Part shown: piece by piece, positions 1-12,992 of the stretch | Layout of the letters: each line of letters opens with the position of its first letter | Numbering within the stretch: the first letter of the stretch is position 1 | DNA from: Phoronis australis | Taxonomy: Eukaryota; Phoronida; Phoronidae | NCBI GenBank assembly: GCA_002633005.1 | Contig: NMRA01000094.1 | Coordinates: 678,509-742,508, forward strand | DNA length: 64,000 bases | Direction of reading: 5' to 3' | The notes under the pieces: generated by a model | Databases searched by the model: none | What the model was told of the DNA's origin: nothing | What the model saw: the letters and a program-made list of their open reading frames with translations, nothing else | Position numbers and translations under genes: made by a program

Positions 1-804
1 TTTACATCTGATGATTGAAAGATTAGGTCATTGAATTTGATACTTTGTCAAGGTATATCACTTTTTAATATGAGCACATAGGAAGCATTGTTGAAATTGT
101 CCTAGGAAGTTGTTATGATCTAAATTCCTCTGGGTAAACCCTTATTGGTATATGTAGTTCAGGACATCTGTTCCTATACATGAACACCTGGGTGTTAGGG
201 AGCATCAATCTGTGAGAAGGTTCAATTTTCTTTTCGTTGAAATTAAGGGTATTTAATGACAAAGGTTCAATGTTTTGGGGAGTGGATTTTACATCTGAGT
301 GTCAACACTTTGATGTAGTATAAACGGTTGATTTCAGTGTCATCGAAGTCTCTGTAGATGTCACTGTCAGTAACAACACGTCTTGTAGTGTTATTTGATG
401 TATGTGAAAGTCTCAAAGTTGGTTCAGCTAGAGCTGTAACGTACTGCCAAATATTGATAGAAAATGCTTCTGTGAAAACGTTCCAGTATGTCTGCATTAG
501 ACAAATCTTATGCTTGATGGCTCCGTCACGGATTGACGTGAGCAAATCGCAATTCATGGTCTTGGCTGAAGGTGTTGGGATGAGATAATTGTGGTTGTAT
601 TAAACCAACACGCCTGTTTAGCTTACGAGTTTCAAAGTAAAAACGAGTGACAAGTAAAGCCAACTACCAATATGACTGTTTTTCAAATTCAAAAGTAAAT
701 AATAACGTCTTTGATTTTTTAAAATCTATGCATTATAAGAGAAATTAGTGAAAAGGTTTTGTTCAGCTTTTCAGCTAATTGGCGAGGTGTGTGAGCACAA
801 TGAC
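1..804. other. non-coding stretch, nothing recognised
   Basis: AT-rich sequence with no splice-bounded exon, repeat or RNA signal that I can support. Both strands are stop-free for about 290 bases near 267-557, but neither translation resembles a known domain. Confidence 0.4.
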
Positions 805-990
805 TTTGTGAGACTGAAATAGTGAAGTATTCATCTTAGTCATGATTCAACACACATTATTTCAACTTTGTGAGACTGAAATAGTGAAGTATTCATCTTA
901 GTCATGATTCAACACACATTATTTCAACTTTGTGAGACTGAAATAGTGAAGTATTCATCTTAGTCATGATTCAACACACATTATTTCAAC
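805..990. repeat. 62-bp tandem repeat, 3 copies
   Basis: Three nearly identical units begin with TTTGTGAGACTG at 805, 867 and 929. No coding potential is retained through the array. Confidence 0.9.
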
Positions 991-1139
991 TTGTTGATAT
1001 CCTTTGGATGTTGAAGCACCAATATTAATCTGCTTTTCCACCCAGATTTTGGTGATGGAAATAACAGAGACTTGTGTGAATTCACTAAACTGGCAGTAAA
1101 CTATGGTTGTGGGGCTGGCCATGTCTGGCTCATAACTTT

Positions 1140-1249
1140 GCTTGGTTTGTCCATGTCTCATTGTTACTGTTCAATGGGCTAAACATACCTTTGTGTAGGC
1201 TTGGTTTGTCCATGTCCCATTGTTACTGTTCAATAGACTAAACATACCA
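1140..1249. repeat. 59-bp tandem duplication
   Basis: Two copies of a segment beginning GCTTGGTTTGTCCATG, at 1140 and 1199, differ at a few bases. Confidence 0.8.
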
Positions 1250-1780
1250 GGGATGTCTGGTGTTGTTTTATGTTACCTGTGACCTCTGTGTGCATCATCC
1301 GACTCACAATAGGTGAAACAAACTACAATGCCAGTTGGCTTGTTGTATTCACTATTAATGGAAACATCTTTAATGGCAAAGCCTTCAATCCACATTCTTG
1401 ATATATATTAAGTCCTGTTTAATGGTATGTGTCCATTACCTTGTATTTGATGTTTTGTCTGTGATTACAAGTTGTAGTCAGTCTTGCTCAAAACTAATGC
1501 CAAAGTTGTAGCCACATCTATAAACATTTTCAAGACAAAGTTATGGTTGTTCAGAGAGGGCTTTGAATTTTGAGTTTTTCATCATGCACGTCAAATTAAA
1601 GTTATTTTCTTCAAAATGAGGGAATAAAGAAAAGGGCAAATGCAAGGCTATGTTGACTTCAGTCATGGAGAGTTGGTCATTATCTACATATTGCATCTTG
1701 GTTTTAGGCACTGGTGACGTGATTGAAATTCAGTGACATTTGTTTAAAAAAAATATTTCACCTCATTGATGTGCAAATAA

Positions 1781-1834
1781 GTCATGTGACACTGGTGTGT
1801 ACTATAGTCATGTGACACTGGTGTGTACTATAGT
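1781..1834. repeat. 26-bp tandem duplication
   Basis: GTCATGTGACACTGG begins at 1781 and again at 1807. It lies just left of the hAT-type element at 1875. Confidence 0.8.
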
Positions 1835-1874
1835 CCCGTGGACACACAGCCTACCCTAGAACAACTTGTACTAG

Positions 1875-4061
1875 CAGTGTTCTCCACATCTGAAAATCTA
1901 AACAGGTCGCAGGCGTAAAAACTGCAACGTGCCGGAACCATGCGGCGGTCAACGTTCTCCATAAGCTAGTGTGCATTTTTTGTGCACCTTACTTTTACCC
2001 ACACATTTTAAAAGTAATGCACAGTAGTGCAAACAAATAACTGTGTTTATTCAAATTTTTTATTTGTTAAAGATAGCCTTATTTACAAACATATCACGTA
2101 TGTCATAACCCAGTTGCTTAATCAATGACTTTGAAATGGAAGTCTACAGACGTGTTTGATACAGTATGGAGGTTTTAGGCTACTCAATAATTGTGATGTC
2201 AATGTCAACTATGTACCAAAAGTCTAACACAGAAGTAACACTTTTCCCATGAAGTAGACAGTCCAAGTGAAGTGTCTTTGCAAAGTCAGTCACGTTTTTA
2301 TGTCTTGATAGCAAAGTCTACGTTTTCCCTCGGTCTGTAAGTGTAATGTCTTGCACAACATTCTTATAGTCTGAATTCGATGTTCTGAAGCTGGTACAAC
2401 ATACTGAACTTCTGCAACACAAGAACTCTTGTAAAAACTGCACAATATGCGAGTCCTCCCTCATGAATGCAAGTTATGTAGGGTAAACAAAACAATTCAC
2501 GTGCGTTTTCCATCTACTTGGACGGGAGTGTTAGGCCTGTTGATGACGACCAATATTTCTAAAAAGATATCAATTGAATTATCAAACGCTTGCAACTATG
2601 GAATTCCCATAATTTTCAGGATTGTCACAAACTCATTTTTCCAGATGAAAACCATCTATTCTCAAGTTAGAGCGAATTGTATTCATTTGTAATGCCGATG
2701 TTTGACGTTGTCGGCAAAAATTCGGTTCATCGTTCGTGACACGGATATTTGCGATTCGTTGACTGAGCCCGGCAATATCACCACCATCCGGCCCTGGTTT
2801 ATCTGTCGTATCTGCATCTGAGTCAACGTCAGTATCTGAAACATCTCTCGGTTTTTAAAATAATTCTTAGGTTTAGCGGTGCTTCGCTTTCGCACGGCAG
2901 GCGACATTTCTAAGTATGTAGAATGCGCATGTCAATCGGTAACGGAAGCCAGGATAGAATTCATTAACGGAAGGACCATGCTAGGTAAACAAGACTCTGC
3001 GAGATTACGCGAAATATTACCGCTTGATTTCAATGAGATCACGTGATTTTGGCTGCAATTTCTCGGTGCGAGACACATATATTTTGAACTTTATTCAGTG
3101 ACGTCTCCCGCTGTCCCAAATCTCGGAATACTCCCCCGAAACCGCAAACGTCACGCACGGCTACTATTGAGCTTGCGAATTTTTAGAGGGAGTATGCACC
3201 ACAAATATAATGTTCGTGCTGCCAACATAACTCCTTATAAGGCAACGAGATGAACTCGGTCACTCACAATGGGCCGGTACCAAAAGTAACCAATAATATT
3301 CATCTAAGTGAGAAATACACAAACAACAACCAATGAAAGCCATCAAAATCAGTTTCATGCAAATGTCTTTGAGACTGGTATCGGTAAAGTCTGTGCCGTG
3401 GGGCCCACGGAATATTGAAAAATGTGCTACGAAAAACCAAAATTCTGGCCTCCCAGAAGACGGCCGTTGCATAAATTGCACTGCGCAACGGTGTCTTTGC
3501 TGACAACATGTACTTCGCAGAACTAACCAGCAGAACTAACCACCGAGCCTTAGTTATTTTCAATGGGCAATATGATCAGTTGTCCGCCGAACACAAAAAG
3601 CGAATAGGCCTAACGCAACGATCATCGACTTTCGTGCCGGACAGCATCTCCAGTGAGCAGGTAGTGGATTAGGCGGTATAGGTAGCACTGGGCCTTTCTT
3701 TAAATTGACTAGTTGTTCCAGGTGAATTGAAAAGATAATTGAGAGATTATTTACACGCCGTGTTACACCATAAATAGACTAGGGGGCCCCCGGTCTGCCC
3801 CTTGAGTGGGATCGGTGATTAGACTGTCCACAACTGACCACTTCCTTAGCCTTTATTCAGTTTCAATGGGCTATGGCCAGTTGCTAACAAGCGTAATTTG
3901 AACCAGTGAAGACCTTATTAACGACGACGACACCTTTTTTACAAAGTAGTCCCTATATTTTTAAACTGGTCCCGGGATTTTTAAACAGGACGCGGGACAT
4001 TTAAACAGGACGCGCGCTCGGCCACGCTGCGACACGTTAAAAGTGGTGGTGGAGAACACTG
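1875..4061. mobile_element. hAT-type DNA transposon (2.2 kb, probably non-autonomous)
   Basis: The ends are inverted: CAGTGTTCTCCA at 1875 and its complement GGAGAACACTG ending at 4061. Elements starting CAG and ending CTG are typical of hAT. The flanks, read across the element, match a paralogous uninterrupted copy near 56380-56450 on the opposite strand, which supports a real insertion. The target duplication is unclear: TGTACTAG on the left and ACTACTGC on the right align only with a shift. No transposase frame is visible, only a short broken minus-strand frame at 2640-2907. Confidence 0.65.
2640..2907 (-). pseudogene. short broken ORF inside the hAT-type element, function unknown
   Basis: Minus-strand frame starting at 2907. 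It begins MSPAVRKRSTAKPKNYF, then appears to change frame at an A-run near 2866 into an acidic stretch rich in Asp (VSDTDVDSDADTTD). The second frame ends near 2640. The composition of both parts looks coding-like, but no domain is recognised. It may be the remnant of a first exon of a transposon protein, or chance. The + strand frames here look poorer. Confidence 0.2.
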
Positions 4062-5118
4062 ACTACTGCAACTTACCCCACTTTTGAGTGGAGCGTCCAT
4101 ACACGACTATATCCATTACCTAGAGTAAGGTGGAAGTTGTCACTCTGCGTGACAATGAACATCTAATGCAAGTATGGCACACATAAGAAAACCTGTCCTA
4201 TGTAACCATAGCTGATAATTTCTTCCACCCTACTTAGGGCTTTATCCAGGATTTCAAAAATAGGGTGTCCAAAATGGTGTTCTCAATATTCCAGGGCATC
4301 CATGAATCCAACGACGCGTAACCCCCACCCCCACGACCGTTCACCAGCAATTCCCCCACTCACACATTGATTTTTTTTTTTCAAAAAATGTATAGACAAA
4401 GGTTTTTACATCTAAGTCTGTAGTGAGCTTTTTTATTAAAAGATTATGTGGACCAAGACTTTTACATTTAAATTTACGAAAACGGCCAAGTAGCTTACCA
4501 AACAAATAGAGATATTGGTTGAACGATGATGAGGGCACTATGTTTTTGGTCATGTCGAGTCAAATTGATGTAAAATTTGTCATATCATCTTAACGAGCTT
4601 TAATATTATGTAAAATGAGTCTCCAGAGCTGTAGTCAAAACAAGAAAAATGCACATATGATGTGTGGTTTATATTTTGGCAACAGGTGTCACTGCTCTTC
4701 TATATTTAAACCTTAAAACGCACATTGAAAAGCATGAAATGGGCACAAACTCAAAAGTTTTAAATGGGCATATTCTTGTGGCACAATATAGTATTAAGAT
4801 AATGACATTTATTTCGCTTTCGATGTTTTTGAAAAAGACGAAAATCTTGAAATTACAGCTCTGAAACACTGATTTGGAGTTACACTAAGGTATAACCCCT
4901 ACATAAACTAATGAACTATGGAGGTAAGACCACTGGGAGCATAGCCAGCATTGGAAGAAACTTTGACAACCAAACGTGCTAATGCGTGAAAGGTGTTGGA
5001 TACTCAATGCTTTCAACCTAGTTTGAACATGGCAACATATACATTTCTTCCTGCTTTGAAAAAAGCCAGCACTGTGAGCTCACTTCTCCCTTCAGCTTTG
5101 TGCCTGGGTTTCCTAGTA

Positions 5119-7556
5119 CCGTAAACGTTCGGGTTAACGCCCTGGGCGGTTAAATTGGCAAACCCAAAAAATCGGGGGTGGGCGGTTAACCAGACATGGG
5201 CGCTTAAACGTGAAATTTCAAGAAATCCAGGGTGGGCGGTTAACTGAACATGGGCGCTTATTACGACAGGCAACCGCCCTGGGCGGTTAATCTTACCTCG
5301 TGATCTAAGTCCCCACACCACACACGCTCTCGGAACGCGTAGCACTTTTCAAAGAACGTTATCGTCACGTCGCCACATGACGGGGAAAATTTCATAACAG
5401 TGGATGATCCCAACAAAGGTTCTCTTGTCCTCGGATTAGTTATTCACTATTAAATTTACAGAATTGCTGAGTAATAGCCCTGTGCCGTCCTGCGGTCTTG
5501 TTACTTTGCCCTGCGCAGCACAGACGACCAGAGACCACGCAGCCTCTACTTGGATTGCAACTATTTCAATATGTGACCTTGCTAAAGTGCGCGTGTGCAA
5601 GCTTCACATGTTGCAGAGATCACAGCAGACATCAAATTTATGGTTACAGTCTCGTACTAGCTGCCAAGTTCATAGTCAGAGAGCAGTTTTAAAATTAGTT
5701 GTAATAAGAGCTTGAAAAACTTAATTCAGATGTTTTTTGTGTTTGGGATATCGACACTCCATGACTCAGTGGCATTTTCAGCGTATGGTTCTGCGGCTAG
5801 CTGTTTTATCTCGACCGCCCGGCATTGCTCACTTGCCGTTGCGCCAAACATGCTCGGCAAGGAAGTAGGTCTAAGACAAGAATCGGGGTGAGCCACTCGT
5901 CAATCAACTATAAAATTTCGAGCCACGGCATAAATATGTCATAAAACACCACAAAACAGCGATGTTTCAATTTATTCTTAAACGATCACCTTACCAAACT
6001 TCATGATGGAAAAATATTTAATATTTTTCACGCAGGATGTCCAGATTATCCTATTTATATCACTTGCAAAATCGCACTACGGCACTGTTCGGTCAGGCTG
6101 TTAGCGCGCAATGTCTCAGTCGGCTGACAATCGTGACTTGGAAATGGCGTCAAGTAATATAACGGCCTCTTTCGATATGCATCTCGTTTTTTATGGCCAA
6201 AGATAGTGGCGGTATTCAGCAAGCACGTAGGGCCTACGTGTGAGTCACCTGTCAATCACATGTTGGTGTCAAGGTAACATGCACTCCAAAGTGCGCCCGG
6301 CGTCGTTGCGCTCTTTGTGATCATTGATCTTTTTCTAAAAGTCGGGAAATCGCACGTTTCCTTAGCACTGGGCGCTAAATCTTCATTCTTTAAAAGTCGG
6401 GGATGGGCGCTTAACCGAGAGGTGGGCGCTTAACTGGAAATCTTCAAAAATCGCAGGGGGGCGCTTAACCGAGCAGTGGGTGGTTAAATCGAAAATCCAC
6501 CTATAGTAGGGGTTGGGCGGCAGGGCTTCATCTAGGATTTCGAACATAGGGTGTCCAAAATGGGTTCCCAATATTCCAGGGCGTCCATGATTCCAACGCC
6601 GAATTACCCCCCCCGTCCCCACCCCCCCCCCCCAACACACACAGTGAAGTTTTTTTACAATTAAAAAATGCATTGAACAAGGCTTTTACACCTAAGTTTA
6701 CAAAAACAGCTCCCTTGTATTGGGCTTTTTAAGTACTAAAAAACTGTTGATCAAGACTTTTATGTTTAAATTTACGAAAATAGCCAAATAGCTTACCACA
6801 CGGGTATTACAGATATTACAGATATTGGTTGAACGATGAGTGCACTGTTTTGGTCATCTCAAGTCAAATTCTGTTATAAAGTTTATTATATCAACTTCAC
6901 TAGCTTTATATTCTGTACAATGAGTCATCAAAGCTGTAGTTACCAACAAAAGAAAAATGCACACATGATGTGTGGTTTATATTTTGACAACAGGTGTCAC
7001 TGCTGCTCCATTTTAGACGCACATAGAAAAGCATGAAACAGGCGAAAACTCAAACATTTTAAATGGGGATATTCTTGCGGCACATCATATTATTAAAGTA
7101 ATGACATTTATTTTGCTTTTGGTATTTTTAAAAAAAGATGAAGTACATGAAATTACAGCTCTGAAACACCAGTTTGGAGTTAAGCAAGGTCCATGTCCCT
7201 ATATAAAGTACAGAATGGCAGTGGCATGTGAGTCTATTGAAAGCAGACACTCTGGCAACCAACCACGTGCTAATGATTGACAGGTCTACCAAATAGTTTG
7301 AAAATAGTTTGAATATTGCAACATTTTATATACTTTGTATATCTCTTTCCCAGTTGAAAGGGCCAACTTCCCGCTTTGATTAACTGGGAGTCTTAGTAAT
7401 CTTTCAATGTGGGTGTCCAAACTGGAGAAATTCTGATTGACAGGGCGTCCAAATGATACATTGGGCGTCCTGTCCAAATGGACGCCCAGGACGTACGCTG
7501 CATGAAGGCCTGTTGGGCGGTTAACTGAGCATGGTCGTTTACCCGAACGTTTACAG
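5119..7556. mobile_element. TA-target DNA transposon copy A1, nested in hAT copy 1
   Basis: Terminal inverted repeats are CCGTAAACGTTCGGG at 5119 and CCGAACGTTTACAG ending at 7556, flanked by TA at 5117-5118 and 7557-7558. hAT copy 2 preserves the uninterrupted site around 7393 (CTTAGTAATC), which proves a TA duplication. Both ends carry repeated GGGCGGTTAA/GGGCGCTTAA words. The body is interrupted by hAT copy 2. Low-quality frames only; no transposase domain is recognised. The superfamily is undetermined. Confidence 0.85.
6521..7512. mobile_element. hAT element copy 2 (992 bp), nested in A1
   Basis: It starts CAGGGCTTCATC and ends GATGAAGG-like GCATGAAGGCCTG. It is flanked by perfect 8-bp target duplications TTGGGCGG at 6513-6520 and 7513-7520, the hAT signature. 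It carries no transposase. It is homologous over most of its length to copy 1 and, inverted, to 35998-36593. Confidence 0.92.
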
Positions 7557-7717
7557 TATAATCATTGCAATGTGTGTGTTCAAACTTGAAAGGTTCCGAT
7601 TGACAGTGGGTGTCCAAATGATACATTGGGCATCCTTGCCAGGGCGTCCTTGCCAGGGCATCCAGGTTAGTACTAGGGCATCCATTTTGACGCCACGACA
7701 TGCTGCATAAAGGCCTG

Positions 7718-8329
7718 ACCGTACCCCACTTCTGCAGCTACACAGCCCTAAAACAAATTGCCCAACCTCATAATGTAGAGTGAGTTGTCACAAGTGATAC
7801 TGGTGATTGGCTAACACTGGAGACATACTGAGAACTCCTTCTAGGAAATAACAGTAGTAAGTCAATTTAATAATAGCTTAATCACTTGACCAAATATTTC
7901 TTTTGATTTATGTAAATATCATTTGGTGAGTTGGCACTTGTTTGGTTGTAACTATAAGGTCAGAGTCTAGAGTGAAGTCACATCAGTGGAACCATTGATT
8001 ACCACATACTTGGTTACTGTGATTACTCCTGATAATATAAATAACATTAGTTTATTGTTCATTGTACAGTGTAGAAGTCCACTACAAAGCCATTTATCAT
8101 GAGTCTTTTCTTGGTTTCCAATTACACATTTTCCAGTTTAATACCATGATACTACTACATTGGAACCAGTGTGTGGTTACAGGTGTTTAGCCTTATCCCA
8201 ATTTTGTCAGATTATTTTGTTTTGCTAATACATTTAACTCTGCCAAAACTTGAATGATTAGACAACATAACCCAGAATTCCTGGTCGTGATGGCTGAATG
8301 CTAGTGGTATTGTCTGTTGAAGCAGCTAA
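7718..8329. other. non-coding, nothing recognised
   Basis: AT-rich sequence between the transposon nest and a 20-bp minisatellite. No exon or repeat is seen. Confidence 0.4.
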
Positions 8330-8511
8330 AGTGATGCGTCATGATGGATATGATGGGTGATAATGCGTCGTGATGGGTGATAATGTGTCATGATGGGTGA
8401 TAATGGGTCATGATGGGTGATAATGGGTCATGATGGGTAATAATGTGTCATGATGGGTGATAATGCGTCGTGATGGGTGATAATGCATCGTGATGGGTGA
8501 TAATGCGCCGT
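8330..8511. repeat. 20-bp minisatellite, about 9 copies
   Basis: The unit is TGATGGGTGATAATGYGTCR, with substitutions mainly at the GYGTCR part. Confidence 0.95.
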
Positions 8512-10705
8512 TTCCTGTTAGTATCACACTGCTCCAAATTGCAGCACCAATTGCCAAGGGCTGGAAAAGACTCATGGGCTCACCCTATCAACCCCAGTGA
8601 TAAGAATAGTTTATGCCTTTAAAAACGTTTGCTTTACTACCATATTTCTTTGTCTCTCGCTTGGTTGACACTCAGTGGTATCCAGCCTGGCTGACAGCAG
8701 CTCGATAAAGTTTAATTCAGATTCAAACAGTTAATAAAATTTTGATAAGACCCATGTAGAATAGGGTAAGACCATCTAAAGCCATACAGCCAGTCGGTGG
8801 ATTGCTTTAGGACTGTTGCCTACCACTTGCTACTAGGTTCTGGCCAGGTGGGTTGTATGGATAGAGTTTTGTTATTCACTATTACATTTGGTTACGCTAA
8901 ATATTTATAATGATGACAGTTTTGGTCTTTAATGTTTTGTGCACAGTATATTTAGTGCCCATCACTTCACTGTCCCAGCATGAAGTCTACTTTTAACAAT
9001 TCTGATAGAAATTGCACATCCACCCTTGTTCAACGTAATTTTGATATCAATATCATCAACCAACCATGCTCAACCATTATCACATTGACTGTGATTTATT
9101 TATTTAATGCTACATTCCATTTTGTTAAGTTGTCACATAACTACTGTACCTGATATGATGCTATTTGTGCAACCAGCAAGAGCATTGGGCCATTTTCAAA
9201 TTTTGCTGTTTTAGACTCTGAAAACCCCAGTAAACTCAACATTTCTTGACTCGTGGGTTCATTCGCCACAGTTTCAAGTTTTTAAAATGATCAGTTTCTC
9301 AAGAGTGTCGTGGCATGAAATTGGAGAAACTGCAGAAATCATGCCATTATATAGCTGATTTTCGAAATAGTTACGCCATATTGAAATTCCCTATCCCGAC
9401 AGACGGCGATTAGGTCAGTGCCATCTACATGCTGATCCCCTTTAGTACGAATGGGAGGTTTCAACCTGGTGGTACAAGTAGCACTTTGACACCTTTCCTG
9501 CTATCATAAAGCCGGGCAAATTTCCAATGCTGTGCGGTATGGTGTACTAATGACTTACGGAAAAATGGATGAAATTTCCATGGATAAAATATCTATGGAT
9601 GAAAGACATCATGTTTGCACAGCTGCAAAGTTAATAGGACTGCTACTGATGAAGCAGAATTTCAATCCCAATCTTGACAAAATCAAACACTGGGATGGGT
9701 TGAAAATGAGTGGGATTTATTCCTCTGTCTTAAATTAATAAACAATTATGTAGTAATTGAGTTTTTCTGTCCACCAAATCTTAGTTGGGATCAAGCGGAA
9801 GTCTGCTCACACTCCATTTTGTATTCTGGAGAGCACCATTATGCTATTGTTCACACATCACAGTTCAGTATGGGCTGACAGGATGCACTTTGACCTCACT
9901 TAGCCAGCAGGGCCACTTGTGTTCTCTATTTGACCCCCTCCCAATTTTTGTTCACGGTGCCTGGCATTAGAGTGTCAGACACAGGTGTTATCGTTCATAG
10001 GTATGTCTGCCACTAACCTAAATTTGAATAATTAATCTGATCTTGAATATCCTTGAATGATGTATGTCAATTGAGACGGCGTTTAATTGCCGGACATTTT
10101 ATGTAAAGCTTATAACATGAACTCTTCCATTTTGTTAGTGAAATCTGTCATACCTTACGGGCACATTTGATGGAAAATTACGCATTAGTTATAGTACTTC
10201 CTAGTAAAATTTGATTGATGAATATTTCGATACTAGTAAGATGTCTTGGACATGGCTGATCAAATTCAAATGAAACTTAGACATCGTGCTTTATGCATTG
10301 TTCTCTAAAACACTGTTAAGAATTGTTTGTAAAATGATTCACTTTTGTGATAAGGGCTATCAAAACTAGAGCTTTGATGAGAAAACAAGAAAACTTCATG
10401 AAACGGAAACATAGTGGCATTCTCACCAGATCAAGGCAATTATCCATATACCTAGGTATGTCTGGGTAGGCTCACCTTCTCAGGTAGTTACACTGGACTG
10501 TGTAAACATGCTTGACAATGTCTGTGTACACACTACTGTGTTCTGCAGTTGCTGGAGAAGGTTTTGAAAAGTATGTTCATGTTCAAGTGATGGCTGAAAT
10601 ATGATAATTGGTACAAACATTTGTGACCAGTACTGCACATCTTCTCATCTTTCTAGCCCATCATAGCTTTTTGAACTATTCCAGTATTGTGCAACATTGG
10701 ATATA
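8512..10705. other. non-coding, nothing firmly recognised
   Basis: A short stretch near 8552-8610 reads openly (APIAKGWKRLMG) after an AG, but has no good donor, so it is not called an exon. The remainder is AT-rich with short chance frames. Confidence 0.3.
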
Positions 10706-10975
10706 CCGTAAACATTCGGGTTAACGCCCATGTTCACTTAACTGCCCATCCCCTACTTTAGGTGGATTTTCGATTTAACCACCCACTACTCGGTTAACCG
10801 CCCCTCTGCGATTTTTGAAGATTTCCAGTTAAGCGCCCACCTCTCGGTTAAGCACCCATCTCCGACTTTTGCAGATTGATGATTACGTGCCCAGTGCTAA
10901 GGAAACGCGCAATTACCCATTTTTAGATAAAAATCCATGATAACAAAGAGTGAAATGACAGCGTCGGAGACGGTG
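10706..10975. mobile_element. TA-target transposon copy A3, one end only
   Basis: It begins CCGTAAACATTCGGG after TATA and continues with the same sub-terminal GCCCATCYCC and AAGCGCCCACC words as the complement of the A2 right end (18500-18683). Similarity fades after about 10975 and no second terminus is found, so it is a truncated copy. Confidence 0.75.
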
Positions 10976-12239
10976 GTTTGGCAATGTGAATTATAATACA
11001 AGTAACAAATTATTGTCCCGGGTCATGGATTTACTTCAAAATGCAATACCTTGAATACTTTGTAACTTTATTTTCTTCTCATGCTGGCAAATTTAAGTTT
11101 AAGGTAAGATCGACTGAATACGAGGTGATGTGGATATAGACTGATTAAGATGCTAAAAAGGACAAATTAAATCGGGTGGCATTCTCCTTTAAGGCTAATC
11201 TTGTGATTGAAGGTGAGAAAAGGAGAAACAGCTGAAGCTCACTGGAGGAATGACTTCTCAAGACTGCTGTGTGAGATGAGTTGAACATTTCCAGAAATGC
11301 TAAGCTTGCTGAGCTGGACTTGATTCTTCTCTGGTCTTCCCCAAAGAGCTTAGCATTCATGCTTACTATTGAAACCTGAAATTGTTACTTAATAAAAGGG
11401 TCTCAGGAAGTGGCTGATTTGTTTGCCTGAGGCTACTCTGGAGGCTACCCTGCAGGCCTACAGGAAGTTGATTGGGTTTGTTTGAAATATGGAATGAGTG
11501 TTGACATGAAATTAATGACCTGTTAAGTAGATAATATATAACACTATTGCTAATTAAACTAGGTTGAGCCTGTTGTTTTACTTTAACTGAAACTTATATG
11601 CAAAGAAAACAATCGTGACAGTGGTATGTAAACTGATTAGAGTTTATAATGAGAGCTGGTTGTAATTGGGTGCATGGAGAGTGTATGTTGGTGTTGTGAA
11701 ACCCACTTACTTGTTACCGCTGAGATGCTACAAACTTTACATCTCTTAAGGAGTATTATCTCTAAGTGTAGTTTTCAAAAATGCGAGACTAGACTTTTTA
11801 GTAAGTTTCCAATTTTGAAAATTGCTGTGTCCATTTTGGTCACGCCCGTTAGCACAATTAAAGTGGTTGCTATTCCTGATTAGATTGATAATCTCAGCTT
11901 ACACTTAAGTTTTCTAAAAGCACTTTCATGGAACTACATAGGTAATTATTCTTTTCATAAGAGATTAGAAAGTCAAAATGTCACATCCATTACCAAATGC
12001 TGTGAAATGTACCTTGACTATAATAATGTGTCATTTATGCTATGCTTGATTTTAATATGGTTAATTGTATAAATTACATTTTTCATTTATAATGCAAATT
12101 GCTAATGGTGTTATTATTGACAAGCTATGGAAATTGCTGCAAGGTTGAGTTAATCCCATTCACTTGGAACCTACTACTTTAAAGAGAACTCCTAGATAAA
12201 AAGTAAACCAAAATGTACAGTAGCATTTTAAAATTGCAG
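10976..12239. other. presumed intron or upstream DNA
   Basis: AT-rich, with no supported exon. It precedes the first recognised exon of the main gene. Confidence 0.4.
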
Positions 12240-12270
12240 CAAAACGACTCCCTTCCAAGCTGGACCTTCA
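12240..12270 (+). CDS. main gene, exon a (31 nt)
   Basis: It follows TTAAAATTGCAG and ends at a strong donor, TCA|GTAAGT. It reads QNDSLPSWTF plus one base, which joins the next exon in phase to give an Asn codon. The short length makes it uncertain alone, but the phase and the strong donor 74 bases before the next acceptor support it. Upstream exons are not identified. Confidence 0.6.
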
Positions 12271-12344
12271 GTAAGTAACACCTATGATTTAAGTTGCTCA
12301 CAGGTCTTAGAAACACCAAGTAATTGCTACTGTTTCGTTTCTAG

Positions 12345-12403
12345 ATGATGGACTTACAGTTTGCCAAAACCCAGACTGTGAGTTAGACGGACTAGCTGTC
12401 AAG
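12345..12403 (+). CDS. main gene, exon b: first cysteine pair of the zinc-binding region
   Basis: Acceptor CTGTTTCGTTTCTAG and donor AAG|GTAAGTT are both good matches to consensus. After two bases completing a codon it reads DGLTVCQNPDCELDGLAVK and ends in phase 0. The C-x4-C pair would combine with cysteines of the exon at 26398 to form a Cys-rich, probably zinc-binding, fold. The other frames contain stops. The family is not recognised; the spacing is loosely like a cysteine cluster I recall from UNC79-type proteins, but that is only a lead. Confidence 0.75.
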
Positions 12404-12992
12404 GTAAGTTTTCATATTTCACCTGACTATATGCACTGACCATTACTGTTGTGTTTCAAACTGTGTGTGTGTTGTATCTATGTATGTTGCACTATTTTCA
12501 GTTGTTTGTTGAAGTAATTAATGTTATTTTACATGTGTCTGTTGGTATTTAACTGATTGCTCCGATGAGAGTACCAGTAGGCCTTGTGTAGGTATTTTCT
12601 CAAAAGTTTTAAAGAAATATAATTCCTAAAATAGCGTTTTTCCATTTTTCAAAGACTGGTTACATTGTTAAAATGCTTAAATGTTTACCTAAGGTTTGTA
12701 TGTGATAACTTTTTACTAGAAAACATTCTAATGAAGAACCCTAGTTTCTCTCAAAGTTCATTTTGCTGGGAAATTTGAACAAAATTAAAAATTCCACACA
12801 TCCCCCATCTTGTGTTCATGTTGCTGGTCTACAATGACTATGTTTATGTAATCAGACTGTGGGGATGGAAGATTGCCTGCAACAATAGCGGATTTGCAGC
12901 GACGCCATATTGAAATTAGGTTAAAATGGTGCATTGTGGGTGCTGTGGTCAGGATTCCGAAAGCGGCCATAGTAACAAGCATAATACGCGGT

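Larger units (their letters stand above)
4235..7717. mobile_element. hAT element copy 1 (older host of the nest)
   Basis: The left end, TAGGGCTTTATCCAGGATTT at 4235, matches the left end of copy 2 (CAGGGCTTCATCTAGGATTT at 6521). The right end, CATAAAGGCCTG ending at 7717, matches copy 2's right end. Flanks ACCCTACT (4227-4234) and ACCGTACC (7718-7725) look like a diverged 8-bp target duplication (6 of 8 match), as expected for hAT. Only 4235-5118 and 7557-7717 are hAT sequence; the middle is a TA-target transposon. No transposase is visible, so it is non-autonomous. Confidence 0.8.

Noticed and set aside
267-588. Opposed open frames of 96 and 76 codons
   Set aside because: Neither has splice signals, a recognised motif or an extension; both strands being stop-free over 290 bases fits chance.
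3260-3563. Overlapping minus-strand frames of 73 and 87 codons
   Set aside because: They lie inside the hAT-type element and show no transposase motif.
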